DNA of 64,000 nt from Chryseobacterium balustinum (lineage in GTDB: Bacteria > Bacteroidota > Bacteroidia > Flavobacteriales > Weeksellaceae): NCBI RefSeq assembly GCF_900168205.1, contig NZ_FUZE01000002.1:186001-250000 (forward strand), given 5' to 3'. Shown here piece after piece: positions 9,283 to 18,092 of the stretch. Each line of letters starts with the position of its first letter. Within the stretch, counting starts at the first letter, position 1. Both the position numbers and the translations under genes were made by a program. The notes under the pieces are model-generated. The model was not told where the DNA came from, searched no databases, and worked only from the letters and a program-made list of their open reading frames with translations.

Positions 9283-10611
9283 TTATCCTTTATAACCGTA
9301 ATACCTTGCTCCTTTCAACACAGGATTTTCCAATTCTACAGATTCTAAGCCAAATCCTTTGTAATCAGTATTTACAGAATATTCCAATTGTTTTCTATGA
9401 AGCTTTTCGTAAGTATCAAAATCAATGGCTAAACGATTTTTAAGGTTTTCAAATAAATCCCATTTTGCAACCACATTTTTCCAGTTTTCGGAAACTTTTC
9501 CGGCAAAAACTTTTGATTTTGAACCGCTTCCGTAACCAACAAATCCGATTTCTTCACCTGCCAATTCTTCATTTTCATTAAAAGAAGTCTGTAAACCTGA
9601 AAGTAAAGCCATAAAAATTGAAGCAGTGTACATATTTCCTATTTCCGAAGATGCACGCTGTGTTTTTTCAATTTTATTGTTGATGAATTTGATATAATTT
9701 TCAGACTTAGCAACTGCTTTTTGTTCTTCAGCATTTGAATAGGGAAGTCCGTTTTCTAGGCTGTAAATTTCTGTAAAAACTCTTTTCCCATGAAATGCAT
9801 ACGGAAGATGAAAAATAAGATATTTCCAGTTTTCAGAAGGTTTTGTTTTGCCTGAAGCCTCTTCATAATGCTGATAAGCCTCCCTGATTCTATCCTGATA
9901 ACATTGGTTGGAATATTGCCCATCAAAAACAGGTTCATCCGTAAAAATTTCTATTTTGTCAGGAAAAGATTCCGGAGCGTTTGCCAAATCTTCTTTTTTG
10001 AAATGTCTTCTTGGTTTAAAAAAATCAAAAACAGATTCTGTAGCCACTCCCCAATTATTTTCAATCTCAATTAAATCAGGTTTTGCGGAAACCAATAAAG
10101 CAACCGCACCTCCACCTTGAGTATATTCACCGGAAGAAGCCAGCTCATATTTAGCATAATCACTTGCAATAACCACTGCTTTTTTATCAGGATTTACTCT
10201 TACAAAGTCTAAAGAATTGTGAAGCGCATCAACCGCGCCAATACACGCAAAAGTCATATCTACCACATCACAGTTTTTGAAACATCTTTCTCCAAACTCT
10301 GTTTCCAAAACTTTTTCTACCATCTGCATTGCATAGGAAGCTGTTGGTTTAGCGGCATCGATTGCGCTTTCTGTTCCTAAATAAATACGGGAAATTTCTT
10401 TGGGATTGATTTTATAGTCTTTTATTAATTTTAATAAAGCTTCTGCGGCAAATGTAGCAGCATCTTCATGTACATCGGGGAAACCCATTTTATGTAAGCC
10501 TAATCCTTTTTCCAGTTTTGCAGGTTCAATTCCTCTTTTTTCTGCTAAATCTTTAATTTCCAAATACAAAGAAGGCACATAATAAGTTGCTGCCTCAATT
10601 CCAAAACTCAT
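9283..10611 (-). CDS. Hydroxymethylglutaryl-CoA synthase family protein (mevalonate pathway)
   Basis: About 442 residues with the thiolase-like HMG-CoA synthase fold. The catalytic Cys lies in VVDMTFACIGAVDALHNSLDFV (~residues 115-136); YLGTESAIDAAKP and GGGAVALLVS are further conserved segments, as is IFHLPYAFHGKR, which holds the catalytic His. It would condense acetyl-CoA and acetoacetyl-CoA to HMG-CoA for isoprenoid synthesis, the route used by many flavobacteria. The ATG at 10611 is chosen over an upstream TTG at 10620. It is a single gene with its own terminator; no other mevalonate genes are in the window. Confidence 0.9.
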   Translation of the reverse strand: MSFGIEAATYYVPSLYLEIKDLAEKRGIEPAKLEKGLGLHKMGFPDVHEDAATFAAEALLKLIKDYKINPKEISRIYLGTESAIDAAKPTASYAMQMVEKVLETEFGERCFKNCDVVDMTFACIGAVDALHNSLDFVRVNPDKKAVVIASDYAKYELASSGEYTQGGGAVALLVSAKPDLIEIENNWGVATESVFDFFKPRRHFKKEDLANAPESFPDKIEIFTDEPVFDGQYSNQCYQDRIREAYQHYEEASGKTKPSENWKYLIFHLPYAFHGKRVFTEIYSLENGLPYSNAEEQKAVAKSENYIKFINNKIEKTQRASSEIGNMYTASIFMALLSGLQTSFNENEELAGEEIGFVGYGSGSKSKVFAGKVSENWKNVVAKWDLFENLKNRLAIDFDTYEKLHRKQLEYSVNTDYKGFGLESVELENPVLKGARYYGYKG

Positions 10612-10703
10612 AATCGTCAAATTTTAAACTAATTTATGAAAGATGTAATAAAAAACACTGGAGAATCGTCTATTTTTTGCCGATTACACAAAATTTCATC
10701 AAT

Positions 10704-10730
10704 AAAAAAGCACCTCATGAGAGATGCTTT
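10704..10730 (-). terminator. Terminator of the M1 aminopeptidase gene
   Basis: Minus-strand stem AAAGCATCTC/GAGGTGCTTT (one mismatch) followed by six T residues, just after the aminopeptidase stop codon. Confidence 0.85.
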
Positions 10731-10751
10731 AGTTATGATATAGATATTTAT

Positions 10752-13262
10752 CTATTTAAAATTTTCAATCGCTCTATTGATTGCGTCAATTTGCGGATTG
10801 ATGCTTGATGCTTTTTGCGGATTCTGCTTAAGAAGTTCCATTTTCTTATTCAGACCGTCTTTCAGCATTTGAGTAATCATCATTTTTACCTGCGGATTAT
10901 CTCCCATTTGCCCTTTAGTCTGGTCTAAAATTTTTGTAATACTTTCTGTAGCTTTTAAATTATCCGAAGACATAATCCAGTTATAGCCTTCTTCTGCTAC
11001 TTTCCCCAATTCAGGATTCTGGAATTTCACAAAAGGATAAAATGCTGCAATCGAAGCTATATTTGCCATCTGTGAAGTCACTTTATTTTTAACCACGACA
11101 GGCAATAGCTGAGTAAGCATTTCTTCAGAAGCACCATCCAGTTCAATTTTATCAGCTAAACCATTTACTTTTGAAGGGTCAACTGCAATAATTGCCGCCA
11201 AAGAGTTTACTTTTACAGAATTGGAAACCGCATTTACTCCTTTTTCAAAAATCGGAACATACTTCTTGTCTTTTGTTTTTGCCAAAGCTGCAATTGCAAC
11301 ACCCTGAACCAAAGTTTTAGGATCATTTGAAGCCAGCTTTTCTACATCGCTTCCCAAAGCTTTCATTTGCTCAGAATTACTTAAATCCATCAACTCCAAA
11401 GCCTTCATTCTGATTCTGAAGAAAGGATCTTTTATAGCTGCTGCCAATATTTTTGTTGCAGCAGGATTTTTTCCTACCTGATCCTTTATCGCATTTAAAG
11501 CATTGTATTTGCTTTTAAATTCTTTAGAATTGGTAAACTGCAAGAAATTCTGCTCCGGAGTTTTAGATTCAGTAACATCAGCTACTAAAACTCCATCTGC
11601 ATTAATATTAACAAGGTCTGGATTTTTAGACGAATCGAAAGTAAATGTATTTTTCGCTGCGGCATTTGCCCAAACATTATATCTTTTTGGTTTACCGTTA
11701 TCATAAACATCAATAGCCAAAGGAAATTCAAAAGGTAAATCCTGAGATTGATTCAAAGTAACCGTAACTTGTTTTTTTACAGGTTCAAAAGTATAAGTGT
11801 AGTTTAATTTTGGATTTCCGCTTCCGAAATACCACTGATTGAAGAACCAGTTTAAATCTTTACCTGAAACTTTTTCAAAAGATAATCTCAACTGATGTGC
11901 TTCAGCATTTTTGTATTCATTGGTTTTAAGATAATCTGTAACTCCTGCGAAAAAGGCATCATCACCCAAATAATTTCTCAACATATGAAGAATTCCGCCT
12001 CCTTTTTGATAGGTTACCAAGTCAAAAACATCTTCACGAGAACCGTAATCAAATCTCACCAAGTCTTTTTTGAAATCTGAAGGATTATGAATGTAATGGT
12101 TCACATCTTCCATCTGATGATAATCTGCCTGATCTTTTCCGTACTTGTATTCGTTCCAAAGATATTCTGAATAGTTGGCAAAAGATTCATTTACGGTAAG
12201 ATTACTCCAACTTTCTGCCGTAACTAAATCTCCAAACCAATGGTGAAATAATTCATGAGCAATGGTATCTTCCCATTTGTTCTCATCTATTAACTGTCCA
12301 GGTTTTTGAAGAATATCACTTCCATGAAGCGTTGCTGTGGTATTTTCCATCGCTCCGGAAACGTAGTCTCTTCCTGAAATCTGAGCATATTTTGCCCATG
12401 GATAATCGTAGCCTAATTTTTTAGAGAAAAAATCGATCATTTCCGGTGTGTTACCGTAAATCTGCTTTGCATACGGTTCGTAAGCTTTTTCAATATAATA
12501 ATCTACAGGAATATTTTTCCATTTGTCTTTTACTACAGCATAATCACCAACTCCCATAAAGAAAAGGTATGTAGAATGTCTTTTATCCATCACCCAATGG
12601 TCGGTTCTTAAATCGTTGGATTCTTTTTTAGATTCTTTTAAAATCCCGTTAGAAAGGGTAACATATTTATCCGGAACCGTCATGAAAATTTCTTGAGTGG
12701 TCTTCTGATTCGGTTTATCGATTGTTGGAAACCACGCTGAAGAAGATTCAGTTTCACCCTGAGTCCAGATTTGAGTTGGCTTATCTGCATCTTTTCCTTG
12801 TGCGTTGATGAAATAAAGACCTTTTGCATCATTAATCGCTGCACTTCCCTGCTGTTTCACTTCATTCGGACGGGAAGTATATTTTATATAAACTGTATAA
12901 TCCTGATTTCTTGTATAGGTTTTATCTAAATTTATCTTTAAAATATCATTTTTATAATCATATTTTAAAGGAGATTTTTTGCCGTTATTATCTAAAGCCA
13001 CTTCATGAATCAACATTCCTTTTGCATCAAGCGTCAATTCATTAGAAGGATAAAAATACGGAGAAGCGGTTAACCATTCTTCACCATTCATCTGCTCTTT
13101 TTGATAATCAAAATTGACTTTAAGTTTGGTATGTTTAAGCTCTGTAACTTTTGTATGTGTTGCTCTATAGACTTTTTCTCTTCCCGAAGTTTCTGTTTGT
13201 GCAGATACATTTGCGGAGAATAAAACTCCGAGTATTGCGATAGATAAAATGGCTTTTCTCAT
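10752..13262 (-). CDS. M1 family metallo-aminopeptidase (aminopeptidase N-like), exported
   Basis: An 836-residue protein with a Sec signal peptide (MRKAILSIAILGVLFSANVSAQ). The exopeptidase motif GAMENTTATLHG (~residue 305) and the zinc site HELFHHWFGDLVTAESWSNLTVNE (~338-361, HExxH then 18 residues to the third ligand Glu) are intact, so the enzyme should be active. The C-terminal third (from ~590) is a helical HEAT-like region with repeated short alpha units. It should trim N-terminal residues from peptides in the periplasm or at the outer membrane. There is no T9SS sorting domain. It is followed by a terminator; the upstream small antitoxin-like gene is 26 bp away. Confidence 0.95.
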   Translation of the reverse strand: MRKAILSIAILGVLFSANVSAQTETSGREKVYRATHTKVTELKHTKLKVNFDYQKEQMNGEEWLTASPYFYPSNELTLDAKGMLIHEVALDNNGKKSPLKYDYKNDILKINLDKTYTRNQDYTVYIKYTSRPNEVKQQGSAAINDAKGLYFINAQGKDADKPTQIWTQGETESSSAWFPTIDKPNQKTTQEIFMTVPDKYVTLSNGILKESKKESNDLRTDHWVMDKRHSTYLFFMGVGDYAVVKDKWKNIPVDYYIEKAYEPYAKQIYGNTPEMIDFFSKKLGYDYPWAKYAQISGRDYVSGAMENTTATLHGSDILQKPGQLIDENKWEDTIAHELFHHWFGDLVTAESWSNLTVNESFANYSEYLWNEYKYGKDQADYHQMEDVNHYIHNPSDFKKDLVRFDYGSREDVFDLVTYQKGGGILHMLRNYLGDDAFFAGVTDYLKTNEYKNAEAHQLRLSFEKVSGKDLNWFFNQWYFGSGNPKLNYTYTFEPVKKQVTVTLNQSQDLPFEFPLAIDVYDNGKPKRYNVWANAAAKNTFTFDSSKNPDLVNINADGVLVADVTESKTPEQNFLQFTNSKEFKSKYNALNAIKDQVGKNPAATKILAAAIKDPFFRIRMKALELMDLSNSEQMKALGSDVEKLASNDPKTLVQGVAIAALAKTKDKKYVPIFEKGVNAVSNSVKVNSLAAIIAVDPSKVNGLADKIELDGASEEMLTQLLPVVVKNKVTSQMANIASIAAFYPFVKFQNPELGKVAEEGYNWIMSSDNLKATESITKILDQTKGQMGDNPQVKMMITQMLKDGLNKKMELLKQNPQKASSINPQIDAINRAIENFK

Positions 13263-13288
13263 CCTTTTCTATATTATTTTTTTTTGAA

Positions 13289-13507
13289 TTATTTTTTAAT
13301 CAGAATATCAAAAATATCGTTGACCAATGTTTCGTAATCACCTTTTTTCAACTGTTCTTTAGTTTTTGCAAACGCTTTTTTCAGTTCACTTTCCGGATTT
13401 TCGTCGTCGATAATTTCAATATCATTAATTCCTTTTACCTGAAGTAAAAGTTCTTTTAATTTTTCGACATCCGTATTTTCTTCAATGGTGATTTTTAGTG
13501 ATTTCAT
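13289..13507 (-). CDS. Orphan antitoxin-like protein, paralogue of the adjacent antitoxin
   Basis: 72 residues; KELLLQVKGINDIEIIDDE aligns with KKLLSQIKGINHIEISEND of the antitoxin at 13874-14116, and both continue with a Lys/Glu-rich helix containing a (K/R)xQ(L/I)K(K/N)G(D/E)YE motif and a D..(I/F) tail. Family name not recognised with certainty. It sits after the toxin and its terminator, so it is probably a duplicated antitoxin that lost its toxin, or an anti-addiction copy. No toxin gene follows it. Confidence 0.7.
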   Translation of the reverse strand: MKSLKITIEENTDVEKLKELLLQVKGINDIEIIDDENPESELKKAFAKTKEQLKKGDYETLVNDIFDILIKK

Positions 13508-13541
13508 AAGTGATATGTAGATATTTTGGCGTGAAAGTTAC

Positions 13542-13569
13542 AAAAAAAGTGAAGCTTTATACTTCACTT
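13542..13569 (-). terminator. Terminator of the toxin-antitoxin operon
   Basis: Minus-strand perfect 8-bp stem AAGTGAAG/CTTCACTT, loop of 7, then seven T residues; immediately after the toxin stop codon. Confidence 0.9.
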
Positions 13570-13571
13570 GA

Positions 13572-13877
13572 TTATTTATTAAGCATCCTTTCTAAGTTAT
13601 CAGGATTACCTTTCGATGGTAGGAATAATAAAACTTCGACAGAATCAATTTGAATATCAAAATATACTTTCACTTGTTTCTTTCCTAATAAAGCAAATCT
13701 TAGTTTATTATCTGAATTTACTGTAGGATAAGAAATTATTTTGTCATTTAATGATTGTTTAAATTTCTCCAAATCTTTCTTAAACAATTTCAATTCTCTT
13801 TCACTCCATCGGTGATTCAAAAAATCAGTGATTTCTTGAAGACTTTTAATCGCATCTTTCGAAAAAACAATTTTCAT
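13572..13877 (-). CDS. RelE/ParE family toxin
   Basis: A 101-residue protein of the type II RelE/ParE fold: an N-terminal FSKDAIKSLQEITDFLNHRW helix pair, then RELKLFKKDLEKFKQ and a C-terminal beta-sheet with KVYFDIQIDSVEVLLFLPSKGNP. The length is typical. ParE-type members poison gyrase and RelE-type members cut ribosome-bound mRNA; which applies cannot be decided here. It overlaps the stop of the upstream antitoxin gene by 4 nt (ATGA), the normal antitoxin-toxin arrangement with translational coupling. Confidence 0.88.
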   Translation of the reverse strand: MKIVFSKDAIKSLQEITDFLNHRWSERELKLFKKDLEKFKQSLNDKIISYPTVNSDNKLRFALLGKKQVKVYFDIQIDSVEVLLFLPSKGNPDNLERMLNK

Positions 13878-14116
13878 TTCTTATTAAAAATCGAATCAAT
13901 TAATTCTTCCGAAAACTCTTCATATTCGCCATTTTTAATTTGACTTCTGCTTTTTTCAATTACTTTAGCAAAAGCTTCAGAATTCTCAATTTCCTCCCAC
14001 GAATAAGTTTTATCGTTTTCTGAAATCTCAATATGATTAATTCCTTTTATCTGAGACAAAAGTTTTTTAATGAAAGGAACATCTGCATATTCGTCTAAAC
14101 TGATTTTAATTTCCAT
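13874..14116 (-). CDS. Antitoxin of the RelE/ParE module
   Basis: 80 residues, acidic, with a beta-alpha-beta start (MEIKISLDEYADVPFIKKLLSQIKG is split here as two segments for reading: residues 1-12 and 13-25) and a C-terminal helix rich in Glu that would wrap the toxin. It is placed first in the operon, overlapping the toxin by 4 nt. It is paralogous to the orphan at 13289-13507. It has no obvious ribbon-helix-helix or HTH motif, so autoregulation by DNA binding is not evident. Confidence 0.75.
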   Translation of the reverse strand: MEIKISLDEYADVPFIKKLLSQIKGINHIEISENDKTYSWEEIENSEAFAKVIEKSRSQIKNGEYEEFSEELIDSIFNKK

Positions 14117-14161
14117 AATTTCAGGATTTTAATCAAAGTTAATGATTTTATTACTAAAAAA

Positions 14162-14956
14162 TTATATCGCAACAGGAGCTTTAATTCCCGGATGCGGATC
14201 GTAATTTTCTAAAGTAAAATCCTCAAAATTAAAATCAAAAATATCTTTGATTTCAGGGTTAAGTTTCATTGTTGGTAAAGGTCGTGTCTCTCGGTAAAGC
14301 TGTTTATTAACCTGTTCAAAATGATTGTTATAAATATGAACATCACCAAAAGTATGCACATAATCACCAACTTCAAGTCCCGTAACCTGCGCAACCATCA
14401 TCAATAAAAGTGCGTAACTTGCAATATTGAAAGGAACTCCCAGAAAAACGTCTGCACTTCTCTGATACAATTGAAGCGACAATTTTCCGTCTGCTACATA
14501 AAACTGAAATAACGCATGACAAGGTGCTAAGGCCATATTCGGAATTTCAGCTGCATTCCATGCAGAAACAATTAACCTTCTGGAATCTGGATTTTTTTTG
14601 ATTTGTTCGATTACTTCAGAAAATTGGTCAACTACTTTTCCGTCGGCACCGCTCCAACTTCTCCATTGTGCACCGTAAACAGGACCAAGGTCTCCATTTT
14701 CATCGGCCCATTCGTTCCAGATAGAAACTCCATTATCGGTAAGATATTTAATATTGGTATCACCTTTAATGAACCAAAGCAATTCATAAATAATAGATTT
14801 CAAATGAACCTTTTTAGTCGTAACCAAAGGAAATCCTTTTGACAAATCGTAACGTAACTGGTATCCAAAAACACTTCGTGTTCCTGTTCCTGTTCTGTCG
14901 GTTTTATCGGTTCCGTTATCTAAAATATGCTGAAGTAAATCGAGGTAGTTTTGCAT
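14162..14956 (-). CDS. thyA: Thymidylate synthase ThyA
   Basis: 264 residues, exactly the E. coli ThyA length when the ATG at 14956 is used (an upstream start would add seven residues). It converts dUMP to dTMP with methylene-tetrahydrofolate. Signatures: [11 protein letters not shown] (folate/dUMP phosphate Arg, ~residue 21), the catalytic Cys in [14 protein letters not shown] (~146), [20 protein letters not shown] (~165-185) and the C-terminal [10 protein letters not shown], which caps the active site. Cytosolic, single gene; no folA follows in this window. Confidence 0.97.
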   Translation of the reverse strand: MQNYLDLLQHILDNGTDKTDRTGTGTRSVFGYQLRYDLSKGFPLVTTKKVHLKSIIYELLWFIKGDTNIKYLTDNGVSIWNEWADENGDLGPVYGAQWRSWSGADGKVVDQFSEVIEQIKKNPDSRRLIVSAWNAAEIPNMALAPCHALFQFYVADGKLSLQLYQRSADVFLGVPFNIASYALLLMMVAQVTGLEVGDYVHTFGDVHIYNNHFEQVNKQLYRETRPLPTMKLNPEIKDIFDFNFEDFTLENYDPHPGIKAPVAI

Positions 14957-15054
14957 TGTGAAAATTATCAGCTTCAAATTTAAAAAAAACTAAGTTGAAA
15001 ATCTTCATTTAAAACTTAAAGTTATCCATATCAATACAATTCCCATTTTCTATC

Positions 15055-15084
15055 AAAAAAAGCACTCATAAAAAATGAATGCTT
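15055..15084 (-). terminator. Terminator of the SDR dehydrogenase gene
   Basis: Minus-strand stem AAGCATTCAT/ATGAGTGCTT (one mismatch) followed by six or more T residues, 24 bp past the stop codon. Confidence 0.85.
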
Positions 15085-15107
15085 CAATAATTTTATTTTT
15101 CTGAATA

Positions 15108-15857
15108 TTATACTGCGGTATAGCCACCATCAACTAAATAATAACCTCCTGTCATAAAAGAAGATTTCTCAGAACTTAGGAAAAGAACCAATTCTGCAAC
15201 TTCTTCTGATGTACCCAATCTTCCCATTGGATGTTTAGCAATTAAGGCTTGTTTCATATCACCACTTGCACTTTCTAACAGTGGAGTTTCTATGTAACCA
15301 GGTCCCACTGCATTACAACGAATATTTTTCTGTCCGTATTCTGCACCGATATTTTTCGTAAGCCCTACAACTGCGTGTTTTGCTGAAGTATAAGCTGAAG
15401 AAAGAGGTGCTGCAACTGTTCCGTGAATAGAAGCGATGTTTACGATAACACCGCCTCCATTTTTCTCCATTTGTATCAATTCATATTTGCAACCGTAGAA
15501 AACACCATCAAGATTCACATTAAGAACTTTTTTCCAGCTGTCGATGCTGTAATCTCCTGTTAATTTTTGTTCACCTCCAATTCCTGCATTATTGCACGCA
15601 ATATCTAATCTTCCGTAAGTTTCAACTGTTGCTTTTACCAAAGCTTCCACCTGTTCAGGATTTGAAGTGTCTGCTTTAACAAAAGTTGCTTCGCCACCTG
15701 CTGATTTTATTTCTTCAACTGCAGATTTTCCGTGTTCTTCGTTGATATCGGAAACGATAACTTTTGCGCCTTCTTTAGCGTATAATTTTGCGATAGCAAG
15801 CCCAATTCCTGAACCTGCACCTGTAACCAATGCTACTTTATTGTCTAAGATTTTCAT
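15108..15857 (-). CDS. Short-chain dehydrogenase/reductase (SDR), glucose-1-dehydrogenase-like
   Basis: A 249-residue classical SDR. NAD(P)-binding TGAGSGIGLAIAKLYAKEG (~residues 12-30), DIN after strand beta-2 (Asp favours NAD+), NNAGIGG (~90), the catalytic Ser in NIASIHG (~142) and the YTSAKHAVVG YxxxK pair (~155-159), with C-terminal SSEKSSFMTGGYYLVDGGYTAV, all intact. It reduces or oxidises an alcohol/ketone; the substrate is not readable. Standalone gene with its own terminator. Confidence 0.92.
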   Translation of the reverse strand: MKILDNKVALVTGAGSGIGLAIAKLYAKEGAKVIVSDINEEHGKSAVEEIKSAGGEATFVKADTSNPEQVEALVKATVETYGRLDIACNNAGIGGEQKLTGDYSIDSWKKVLNVNLDGVFYGCKYELIQMEKNGGGVIVNIASIHGTVAAPLSSAYTSAKHAVVGLTKNIGAEYGQKNIRCNAVGPGYIETPLLESASGDMKQALIAKHPMGRLGTSEEVAELVLFLSSEKSSFMTGGYYLVDGGYTAV

Positions 15858-15979
15858 AACAAATGATGTATTTAATTATGATATTAAATCAACAAAAATT
15901 ATGCAAAGAAGTGTTTTTAAAAGTTAATAAATTCACAAATGTTTCTTTTCGAATCAATGATATGTTTTAAAGTTAAAAA

Positions 15980-16420
15980 CTACTGAATCTCAATAATTTT
16001 CTGATTTATATTATTCAACGAGAAAGATTCATTTTCCTGCTTCCCATACATTGCTTTTGCCAATGGAGATTCCGGAGAAATACAGATGATTTTTTCATTT
16101 TCACAAGTAATTTCACCTAAAGAAACCGAAATAAAAAACAAACCTTTTTCAGTTTTTACAATCGCTCCTTTTTCTGCTTTGTCAGATTGTTTTGGAAGTA
16201 CTGTTTTCAGAAAATCCTGCTGTTTCAAAACTTCATTCAACTGAATTTGCAGATTATTGATTTCCTGCTGAAGCATTTCTCGTCCGGTTTCGTATTTGTC
16301 ACCCATCGAACTTTTGGTATCATTGCTTGAAGCTCGGGTTTCAGCAATCAGATTTTCTAAGTTGTTGATTTTTTCGGAGAGTTTTAATTTAACAATATTG
16401 ATAAGTGAAGATTTGTTCAT
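15980..16420 (-). CDS. GreA/GreB-related protein
   Basis: 146 residues. An N-terminal coiled coil (residues ~10-75, ETGREMLQQEINNLQIQLNEVLKQQ) and a C-terminal FKBP-like GreA/GreB domain with the SPESPLAKAMYGKQENESF motif resembling the SP(I/L)A(K/R)AL.GK..G(D/E) of GreA. Transcript cleavage factors bind the RNA polymerase secondary channel; the tip of this coiled coil has D/E residues (SSNDTKSSMGDKYETGRE), but whether it carries the acidic pair needed for catalysis cannot be settled by eye. Such proteins are often mis-named 3-oxoacyl-ACP synthase in Bacteroidota. It is monocistronic. Confidence 0.75.
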   Translation of the reverse strand: MNKSSLINIVKLKLSEKINNLENLIAETRASSNDTKSSMGDKYETGREMLQQEINNLQIQLNEVLKQQDFLKTVLPKQSDKAEKGAIVKTEKGLFFISVSLGEITCENEKIICISPESPLAKAMYGKQENESFSLNNINQKIIEIQ

Positions 16421-16456
16421 ATTAAATTTTAGCTAAAGCCTTTTCTTTAATTCATT

Positions 16457-16478
16457 AAAAAGCGGGCTAAAGCCCGCT
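16457..16478 (-). terminator. Terminator of the GH13 amylase gene
   Basis: AGCGGGCT-TT-AGCCCGCT on the minus strand, followed by a TTTTT run, ~80 bp after the amylase stop. The GGCT(A/T)(A/T)AGCC core also appears in the long stem at 6104-6136. Confidence 0.8.
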
Positions 16479-16556
16479 CGTATTTATAATATATTTTAAA
16501 GTTATGTATTTTGATTTAATCTTAAAAGAAAAACTTATCTATAACTTTATGCAAAT

Positions 16557-17837
16557 TTATTTTTCAAAAACAGCGTAATCGGAAACTTTAAAACTGAAGT
16601 TTTTACCCGTGTTGAAATCTCTTTTGGTACCATCAAAAATATTTTTAAAAATTCCAGACACATTTTCATCATCAATAGTAAATTCAACGTTTTCTTTTGA
16701 AAAATTGAGCACTACTAACACTTCATTCCACTTATTTTTTCTGATGTAAGCAAAAATTTTATCATTCGCTGAAGTGTTTAAAAGATAAGTGACCACATTT
16801 GAATCACCACCTCTTAAAGCCTGGTTTGAAGATTTCAGATTCAACAAAGTCTTATAAAAATCAGCCATTTTACAGTCATTCGTCCATTCTATCGGATCTT
16901 TTTCAAAAAACTCTAATCTTTTCAAATTAGGAAGTTCCTGACCTGAATACAATAAAGGAATTCCGTTCCAAGTTGCTGAAAATATCGCCATTGGTTTGGT
17001 AATATCTCCATACTTTTCGTATTCTGTTCCATTCCATGAATTTTCATCATGATTACTTGTAAACCACGCTCTCATTGAAGAGTCTCCTATTTGAGAATAT
17101 TTTCTAAGCAAATCTACAAGTTCATGAATCGGTTGATTGTCTTTATAAAATTCGGCAGATTTGTGCATCCATTTCCAAGAATAGCTTGCATCAAAAACTT
17201 TTCCGTATTCCGGGCTTTCCAATTCATCAAACTCACCAATCCAGAAAAGAGGTTTTATTTTTTCAACTTCCGGTCTTGCTTCTTTCCAAAAATCTACCGT
17301 TACCCAAGAAGCCAAATCGCATCTGAAACCATCGATATATGTTTCTTCAATCCAGAATTTCATCGCATCGATCATGGCTTTTCTCATTTCCTGATTTTCA
17401 TAATCAAGCTCAATAATATCATCCATTCCGGAAGCCATTTTGAAAGTACCATTTTCTTTCAGGTAAAATTCAGGATTGGTTTTCGTCCAAACATGGTCCC
17501 AACCTGTGTGATTGGCAACCCAGTCGATAATTACTTTAAAGCCTAAACGGTGCGCTTCATTCACCAAATGTTTGAAATCATCCATCGTTCCAAACTCAGG
17601 ATTGATTGAAATGTAATCTGACGCTGCATAAGGACTTCCGAGGCTTCCTTTTTTATTTTGCTGAGCAATTGGAGTAATCGGCATGAACCACAAGGTTTTG
17701 ACCCCCATATTTTTCAGACGTGGCATTTCTTTTTCAAAAGCTCTGAAAGTGCCTTCTTTTGTATATTGCCTTACATTAACTTCATATATATTGGTCGTGT
17801 GTTTCCATTCCTGAGGTAAATCCATATTCGTTTTCAT
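16557..17837 (-). CDS. Alpha-amylase family glycoside hydrolase (GH13), cytosolic
   Basis: A 426-residue (beta/alpha)8 enzyme with the four GH13 regions: DWVANHTG (~108-115), GFRCDLASW with the nucleophile Asp (~178), WIGEFDE with the acid/base Glu (~205) and FTSNHDENSW with the transition-state Asp (~267). A short C-terminal beta domain follows. No signal peptide is seen (it starts MKTNMDLPQEWKHTTN), so it acts on intracellular maltodextrin or glycogen-type alpha-glucans. It is not inside a sus-type locus. The start at 17837 is retained; a second Met five residues later is possible. Confidence 0.92.
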   Translation of the reverse strand: MKTNMDLPQEWKHTTNIYEVNVRQYTKEGTFRAFEKEMPRLKNMGVKTLWFMPITPIAQQNKKGSLGSPYAASDYISINPEFGTMDDFKHLVNEAHRLGFKVIIDWVANHTGWDHVWTKTNPEFYLKENGTFKMASGMDDIIELDYENQEMRKAMIDAMKFWIEETYIDGFRCDLASWVTVDFWKEARPEVEKIKPLFWIGEFDELESPEYGKVFDASYSWKWMHKSAEFYKDNQPIHELVDLLRKYSQIGDSSMRAWFTSNHDENSWNGTEYEKYGDITKPMAIFSATWNGIPLLYSGQELPNLKRLEFFEKDPIEWTNDCKMADFYKTLLNLKSSNQALRGGDSNVVTYLLNTSANDKIFAYIRKNKWNEVLVVLNFSKENVEFTIDDENVSGIFKNIFDGTKRDFNTGKNFSFKVSDYAVFEK

Positions 17838-17963
17838 TTTAAAAAATAAAGAAACATATCTTGTTCCTTACAATCAGTTTTGACTGAATTTATTTGGCAA
17901 AAATAAGAAATTGAGTTTTAAAACTAATTCTTATAACTTAAGTATAATCTTTTTTTATAATTT

Positions 17964-18010
17964 CCTTTTGTCTTGAAACAAAAGGAACAAAAGTTCAAAA
18001 CTGGAATTTT
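17964..18010. repeat. Hairpin repeat, copy 2
   Basis: CCTTTTGT-CTTGAA-ACAAAAGG, a perfect 8-bp stem (17964-17985), followed by AACAAAAGTTCAAAACTGG. It matches copy 1 at 4359-4405 in loop and right flank, while the stem bases differ in a compensating way. Confidence 0.65.
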
Positions 18011-18054
18011 CTTAACGCTCCACCTTCCTAAGTCGGAATTACTTATTTGAAATA

Positions 18055-18079
18055 AAAAACCCTGAATTTTACTTCAGGG
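18055..18079 (-). terminator. Terminator of the pRiA4b ORF-3 family gene
   Basis: Minus-strand stem CCCTGAA/TTCAGGG with a 6-nt loop and a five-T run, ~14 bp after the stop codon. Confidence 0.85.
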
Positions 18080-18092
18080 CTATATTTTATTT

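Noticed and set aside
13289..14116. CRISPR-like or phage-defence island
   Set aside because: No regularly spaced repeats and no cas or defence genes; the content is a simple toxin-antitoxin module.
17091..17546. 151-codon plus-strand frame
   Set aside because: Antisense to the GH13 gene with its four conserved regions.
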